A DNA stretch of 64,000 nucleotides. Source: Ktedonosporobacter rubrisoli. Its GTDB lineage: Bacteria; Chloroflexota; Ktedonobacteria; Ktedonobacterales; Ktedonobacteraceae. Positions 60,525 to 64,000 of this stretch are shown piece by piece. Numbering within the stretch: the stretch's first letter is position 1; every line of letters starts with the position of its first letter. Where the stretch lies: the NCBI RefSeq assembly GCF_004208415.1, contig NZ_CP035758.1, forward strand, positions 8,804,001 to 8,868,000. The letters run 5' to 3'. A model generated the notes under the pieces. It searched no databases. It was not told where the DNA came from and worked only from the letters and a program-made list of their open reading frames with translations. Both the position numbers and the translations under genes were made by a program.

Positions 60525-61382
60525 ATGAAATCCTTTTTTTATAAGGTCCTCGTCCTGGTTGTTGTAGTTGTTCCTCTTCTGGCTACTATGTTTGCTATGT
60601 GGTTATTGTGGGAACGTGCCGTACACTGGTTAGATATTGTCTTGCTGGTTACTCTATACTCTCTGGTAGGTCTGGGAGTGACTGTTGGCTATCATCGAAT
60701 GCTTACCCATCGGAGCTTTCGCCCTCATCCCATCGTCAAGTTTGCTTTACTTGTGCTTGGCTCAATGGCCCTTGAAGGCCCTGCACTCCAATGGGCTGCG
60801 ACACATATCAAGCATCATGCTCAGGCAGATCGTGAAGGAGATCCCCATAGTCCTGTAGAGGGTTTCTTCCATGCCCATATGGGATGGATGTTTAAGGATA
60901 CCTCGGCAAATCCTGACCTGTATTGTCGTAATCTACTAAATGATCCGCTAGTTGTCTTTGTCAGCCGCACCTTTTCGCTCTGGGCTATATTATCGCTTTT
61001 GATCCCTTTTATGCTGGGTGGATGGACAGGCTTGCTTTGGGGCGGCCTGGTACGCATCTTCTTGACCCACCATGTCACCTGGAGCGTTAATTCTGTGTGC
61101 CACACGTTTGGCAAACGCGCTTTTGAGACGAATGACCAGAGCCGTAATGAATGGGTTGTCGGACTGCTTGCCTTCGGCGAGGGCTGGCATAATAACCATC
61201 ATGCATTCCCTCGCTCGGCGTTCCACGGCCTGCAGTGGTGGCAGTTCGATCTTTCAGGGTACGTTATTCGCTCGCTTGAATGGGTGGGCCTTGTACGTGA
61301 TGTCTATCGTATTCCGCGTGATATGATGGCCCGCCGCGTTAATCGTAACCCTCAGATGGCTAAGCCAGAGCCTTTACCGTAA
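60525..61382 (+). CDS. Acyl-CoA / fatty acid desaturase (delta-9 type)
   Basis: A 285-aa membrane di-iron desaturase. Three histidine boxes are complete: HRMLTH (residues ~57-62), HIKHH (HxxHH, ~95-99) and HNNHH (~226-230). Hydrophobic segments fall before box 1 and between boxes 2 and 3, as in the acyl-CoA delta-9 type. It introduces a double bond in saturated acyl chains and so adjusts membrane fluidity. No clear ribosome binding site precedes the ATG. It is convergent with unknown genes and ends in a nested inverted repeat. Confidence 0.92.
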   Translation: MKSFFYKVLVLVVVVVPLLATMFAMWLLWERAVHWLDIVLLVTLYSLVGLGVTVGYHRMLTHRSFRPHPIVKFALLVLGSMALEGPALQWAATHIKHHAQADREGDPHSPVEGFFHAHMGWMFKDTSANPDLYCRNLLNDPLVVFVSRTFSLWAILSLLIPFMLGGWTGLLWGGLVRIFLTHHVTWSVNSVCHTFGKRAFETNDQSRNEWVVGLLAFGEGWHNNHHAFPRSAFHGLQWWQFDLSGYVIRSLEWVGLVRDVYRIPRDMMARRVNRNPQMAKPEPLP

Positions 61383-61394
61383 GAATTTCTCCTC

Positions 61395-61490
61395 AAGCGC
61401 TTAATATAGCAAGCCAGCATGGAAAAAAGTATGCCTCTCCTGTAAATATCTGTAGATTACTGGGAGAAGCATACTTTGGTTTAAGCGCTT
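61395..61490. repeat. Nested inverted repeat of 96 bases
   Basis: AAGCGCTTAA (61395-61404) and TTAAGCGCTT (61481-61490) are perfect terminal inverted repeats. Inside, AAAGTATGC...TCTCC...GTAA (about 61426-61445) pairs with TTAC...GGAGA...GCATACTTT (61457-61477). It may be a terminator for two convergent genes or a MITE-like element. Confidence 0.6.
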
Positions 61491-61507
61491 CCTATCAGGC
61501 TTTATTG

Positions 61508-61744
61508 TCAGGCGTGAACTCGACGATAACGTTGCATCCTATTCCAGACCCTTTGCTCCGGCGCAAGCCGATCCTCTGCTTCCGGCTCTAAACTTCCTCT
61601 TGCAATCAACCGTGAGCAATTTGATCTATGAAAGCGACCCGAGGACGTTTCTTCTGAGAAGACTTCTTGCACAAAATGAAATCCATGATCATCGGTACGC
61701 GTGATCCATACACCTTCTGTCTGATCAAGTGTTGGTACTGCCAT
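61508..61744 (-). CDS. Small protein, unknown
   Basis: A 78-aa polar protein (MAVPTLDQTEGVWITRTDDHG...RMQRYRRVHA) with no signal, helix or known motif. The ATG overlaps the stop of the gene before it (TAATG), suggesting coupled translation. Only the arrangement supports it being a gene. Convergent with the desaturase. Confidence 0.45.
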   Translation of the reverse strand: MAVPTLDQTEGVWITRTDDHGFHFVQEVFSEETSSGRFHRSNCSRLIARGSLEPEAEDRLAPEQRVWNRMQRYRRVHA

Positions 61745-62226
61745 TAGTTTCCCATTTCTCTTGCTAAAATACCGTCCAGCCAACCCGGAAAGAAGAGTTT
61801 ATCTTTTGTTCCTGGCGCGGGAACAATATCTATAGAACTGTTAACTTTGTTTAGCATTCTGCCTGATATGAATGAAGGCTCTTGCGCTGTTTCATATTCT
61901 TTTTGAAGTATATCATACCAGTCATTAGATATAGAGCTCAATGCGGGATGAATTGTGCAGCTACAGGGAAGCTTTCTATGAAAAGATGTATACAAGTCAT
62001 GGGCAATGTGCGTGTATGACGTATGCCGAAATGGACGCCCTGGTAATACGAGAAGCGGGTGCGCAAGCAAGGGAGTGAGGGTAGAAGCTATCTTGCCTTG
62101 CAGACGCGAAAAAGATCTGGGGTTAGAAAATTTGTGTAGCAAGGTTATGTAACAGCCTGGCGCCAGAGGGAGGGTTTGGGTTAGTAGGGTGGCTTGCCAG
62201 GTCGAGCGTAAGCAATAGCAACACAA
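61744..62226 (-). CDS. Hypothetical protein, unknown
   Basis: A 160-aa ORF with no recognised domain. A middle stretch (LAPGCYITLLHKFSNPRSFSRL) and a polar second half (NDWYDILQKEYETAQEPSF, GTKDKLFFPGWLDGILAREM) have a protein-like pattern. The true start may be internal, as the first 20 residues are cysteine-rich and odd. Its coding status is uncertain; the TAATG overlap with the next ORF is the best support. Confidence 0.42.
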   Translation of the reverse strand: MCCYCLRSTWQATLLTQTLPLAPGCYITLLHKFSNPRSFSRLQGKIASTLTPLLAHPLLVLPGRPFRHTSYTHIAHDLYTSFHRKLPCSCTIHPALSSISNDWYDILQKEYETAQEPSFISGRMLNKVNSSIDIVPAPGTKDKLFFPGWLDGILAREMGN

Positions 62227-62280
62227 GAGGAATGTGGCGATATCAGGGCCTAGCTCTATCTTGAGTAGCGAGGGTAACGT

Positions 62281-63327
62281 ATGTCAGAACATCATGCATC
62301 AATTACAGTGAATGCACCAGTGCACGAAGTATATGCACTTTTCACGCACTTTAACGATTTTCCCAAGTATATGCGCTTTGTGAAAGAAGTGACCTACTAT
62401 GATGAGCAGCGTAGCCATTGGGTAGCGCAAATGGCGGGGACCCAGGAATGGGATGCTATCAATGAAGACTGGATTCCTGATCGTCAAATTGGTTGGCGCT
62501 CGACGCAGGGGTTGCAGAATACTGGTAAGGTCAAATTTCAAGAGGTGCGGCCGGATCAAACCCAGATAGATGTCTATCTGTCCTATACGCCGCCGGCTGG
62601 CGTCCTTGGCGCGGCGGCCGAGAAATTGGGTCTTGACAGTCATTTTGATACAGCTCTCCAGGAAGATCTCAACAATTTCGCGCAGATGGTCTCTCAGGCT
62701 CCGCAAGGCGCCCTTGATCCCATGCAATCTCACTATCTTTTTCACTCCGAAAGTGCTGTGAGCCAGGGGATTGCGACAAAATCGCAGCAAGCGTCTATGA
62801 GCGCCGATCCTCAGATGCATCCAGAGGCCTTGAAGACGCGCGAGGCCCAGCAGAGGCAGGAAGCTGAACAGACTCAGCGCTATGAGCAGGAGCAACGCCA
62901 GCGTGATGAGCAGGCCGTCTCCCGGGAGCAGCGAGCTGCTCGCCAGCAGGAGGAAGCCTTAAGGCGTCAGGCTGAGATAGATCGGCGGCAAGCCCAGGCC
63001 CAGGAGCAGGAGCGCTTGCGTAATCGACCCGCCGAGACCGTGCCTGATCCTGTACATGATACGATAGGTGGGCGCAACGCGGCGATGCCTCGCACTCCGC
63101 TTGGCGATCTTGATGCGCGCAGTGAGCGTTTCCCCCGCTATCAACAGGACCCGATGGCCGCCCGCATTCCGCGTCGAGATCAAGAGGAGACGACAAGCAC
63201 AGCAGTCACTGGGATGGAACAGGAGTCTCCCTGGCGGAGCAATATTCGCGGAAAAGCATTAGAAAGTCCAGAGGAAGAACAGGCCTCACATGACGCATCA
63301 GAGCGTCAGGTACACAAGAGCGAATAA
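62281..63327 (+). CDS. SRPBCC-domain protein with coiled coil, copy 2
   Basis: A 348-aa paralogue of the protein at 57271. The SRPBCC part is close to identical in places (LFTHFNDFPKYMRFVKEV, YYDEQRSHWV, NEDWIPDRQIGWRS). The coiled coil (residues ~165-255) is rich in Gln, Arg and Glu and has diverged in sequence but not in character. The C-terminal box (DPVHDTIGGRNAA, LGD.DA, FPRYQQDPMAAR) is conserved, followed by a polar 40-residue tail that copy 1 lacks. GAGGGT precedes the ATG. Constant ends with a variable middle suggest the ends are the functional, interacting parts. Confidence 0.82.
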   Translation: MSEHHASITVNAPVHEVYALFTHFNDFPKYMRFVKEVTYYDEQRSHWVAQMAGTQEWDAINEDWIPDRQIGWRSTQGLQNTGKVKFQEVRPDQTQIDVYLSYTPPAGVLGAAAEKLGLDSHFDTALQEDLNNFAQMVSQAPQGALDPMQSHYLFHSESAVSQGIATKSQQASMSADPQMHPEALKTREAQQRQEAEQTQRYEQEQRQRDEQAVSREQRAARQQEEALRRQAEIDRRQAQAQEQERLRNRPAETVPDPVHDTIGGRNAAMPRTPLGDLDARSERFPRYQQDPMAARIPRRDQEETTSTAVTGMEQESPWRSNIRGKALESPEEEQASHDASERQVHKSE

Positions 63328-63377
63328 GTAGCTAGGGGCGCGTCCAACTCGCGCTCCTCAGATTGATTTGAAGGTAG

Positions 63378-64000
63378 TTAACCTGGCAGGGGCGAAGCTA
63401 GAGGGAGAGTGAACCAGAAAGTTGAGCCTTTGCCAGGGATGCTCTCAACGCCCACCTCCCCATGATGTTGCTCGATAATTGTGCGGCAGATATGGAGCCC
63501 CAGGCCTAAGCCTGTCCCCTGGCCGTGCTGAGGCTTGATACCAGGAACGCGGTAAAAGCGTTGCCAGAGGCGCTTTAGCTCCTCCTCGGCGATACCTGGT
63601 CCCTTATCATGGACAGAAATTCGCCCATATCCTTCGTGCACTTCCAAACTCACTTCAACGGGCTGTGTTGCTGCCGAATATTTCAGCGCGTTAATCAGAT
63701 AATTGGCAATGACCTGGCTGATGCGATCGGCGTCGCCCATGACTGGTATCTCTGGCCCTGCGGCGATGTGCAAAGAAATGTTACGCTGAGGAAAGGCTGT
63801 GCGCTGATCCTCGACGACCTCGTGAACAATAGATGTCAGATCGCAATGTGCTATATGGAGATCAAGCTGGTTGGCCTGGATGCGCGAGACATCTAAGAGA
63901 TCGCTGACAAGCCTGTTCTGCGTATGCACCTGCCGCTCTGCCCTGCTGAGTAGATCCTGTATCTGATGTAGCCTGTCGGTGAAATTGCCTGGCTCGTTTG
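63378..64000 (-). CDS. Sensor histidine kinase, C-terminal part
   Basis: The 3' end of a histidine kinase running off the right edge. The visible ~206 residues cover the end of the HisKA dimerisation helix (LLSRAERQVHTQNRLVSDLL) and the full ATPase domain: N box NYLINALKYS, G1 box HDKGPGIAEEEL, F box WQRFYRV, G2 box GTGLGLGLHICR. The catalytic part is intact. Sensor domain and cognate regulator lie outside the window. The upstream ORF continues open to base 64000. Confidence 0.92.
   Translation of the reverse strand, partial: NEPGNFTDRLHQIQDLLSRAERQVHTQNRLVSDLLDVSRIQANQLDLHIAHCDLTSIVHEVVEDQRTAFPQRNISLHIAAGPEIPVMGDADRISQVIANYLINALKYSAATQPVEVSLEVHEGYGRISVHDKGPGIAEEELKRLWQRFYRVPGIKPQHGQGTGLGLGLHICRTIIEQHHGEVGVESIPGKGSTFWFTLPLASPLPG

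Noticed and set aside
1..64000. Prophage, integrase or insertion sequence
   Set aside because: I saw no transposase, integrase, terminase or capsid-like gene, and no target duplications around the tRNA gene.

Overview
The window looks like a chromosomal segment of a soil-type Chloroflexota bacterium, most probably class Ktedonobacteria. This is an inference from gene content, not a database match. The signs are dense but loosely organised housekeeping genes of moderate GC, rpmE next to a DUF1385 gene, type 2 isopentenyl-diphosphate isomerase, many lipoproteins and secreted propeller or lectin proteins, several one-component regulators, and lineage-specific small membrane proteins. No rRNA, prophage, transposase or CRISPR array was seen. 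One tRNA-Arg (anticodon TCT) is present.

Layout. 0-6 kb: an edge-truncated YcaQ-like gene, a DinB/ClbS-like protein, a WYL regulator convergent with an MFS transporter, small membrane proteins, a CGNR regulator with a promoter/operator between it and a small gene, and an archaeal-type (TIGR00300) ornithine cyclodeaminase-like enzyme behind a long structured leader. 6-11 kb: two tandem exported PQQ-like propeller proteins, then a two-gene unit that together spells out a Cas4-like Fe-S/PD-(D/E)XK domain split over two membrane-anchored proteins, then an HD protein. 11-21 kb: two lipoproteins, an SDR, a two-gene glycan unit (GT2 fused to a GT-C-like membrane half; GtrA fused to a DPM1-like domain), and a secreted ricin-type lectin, each closed by clear terminators. 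20.6-28.9 kb: a DgcA/DgcN-like pair (the DgcN-like gene frameshifted), a PfkB sugar kinase, a MobA-like protein, isopentenyl-diphosphate isomerase overlapping an MptB-like glycosyltransferase. 28.9-30 kb: a repeat-rich non-coding stretch with a purB-like 5' remnant.

30-47 kb: rpmE, a diacylglycerol-glucosyltransferase-like enzyme, DUF1385, a dual-specificity phosphatase, a HAD phosphatase, a SAMHD1-like HD protein with a predicted leaderless start, a TPR protein, HtrA, a 7-TM protein, an ECF sigma/anti-sigma pair, a LacI regulator with its own operator, citrate synthase, and a Ser/Thr kinase with a second degenerate kinase domain. 47.7-53.8 kb: two APC permeases, a group II PLP decarboxylase and a class C beta-lactamase-fold hydrolase. 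53.9-64 kb: a stand-alone sufB, the tRNA, a frameshifted HAD phosphatase, and an accessory-looking stretch bounded by two SRPBCC-coiled-coil paralogues that holds an HTH plus PD-(D/E)XK nuclease operon, a 43-aa membrane peptide, an acyl-CoA desaturase and unknown genes. A histidine kinase runs off the end.

The strongest candidates for something undescribed are the split membrane Cas4-like pair (9346-10356), the HTH/nuclease pair (58355-59550) and the SRPBCC-coiled-coil family with its conserved C-terminal box.
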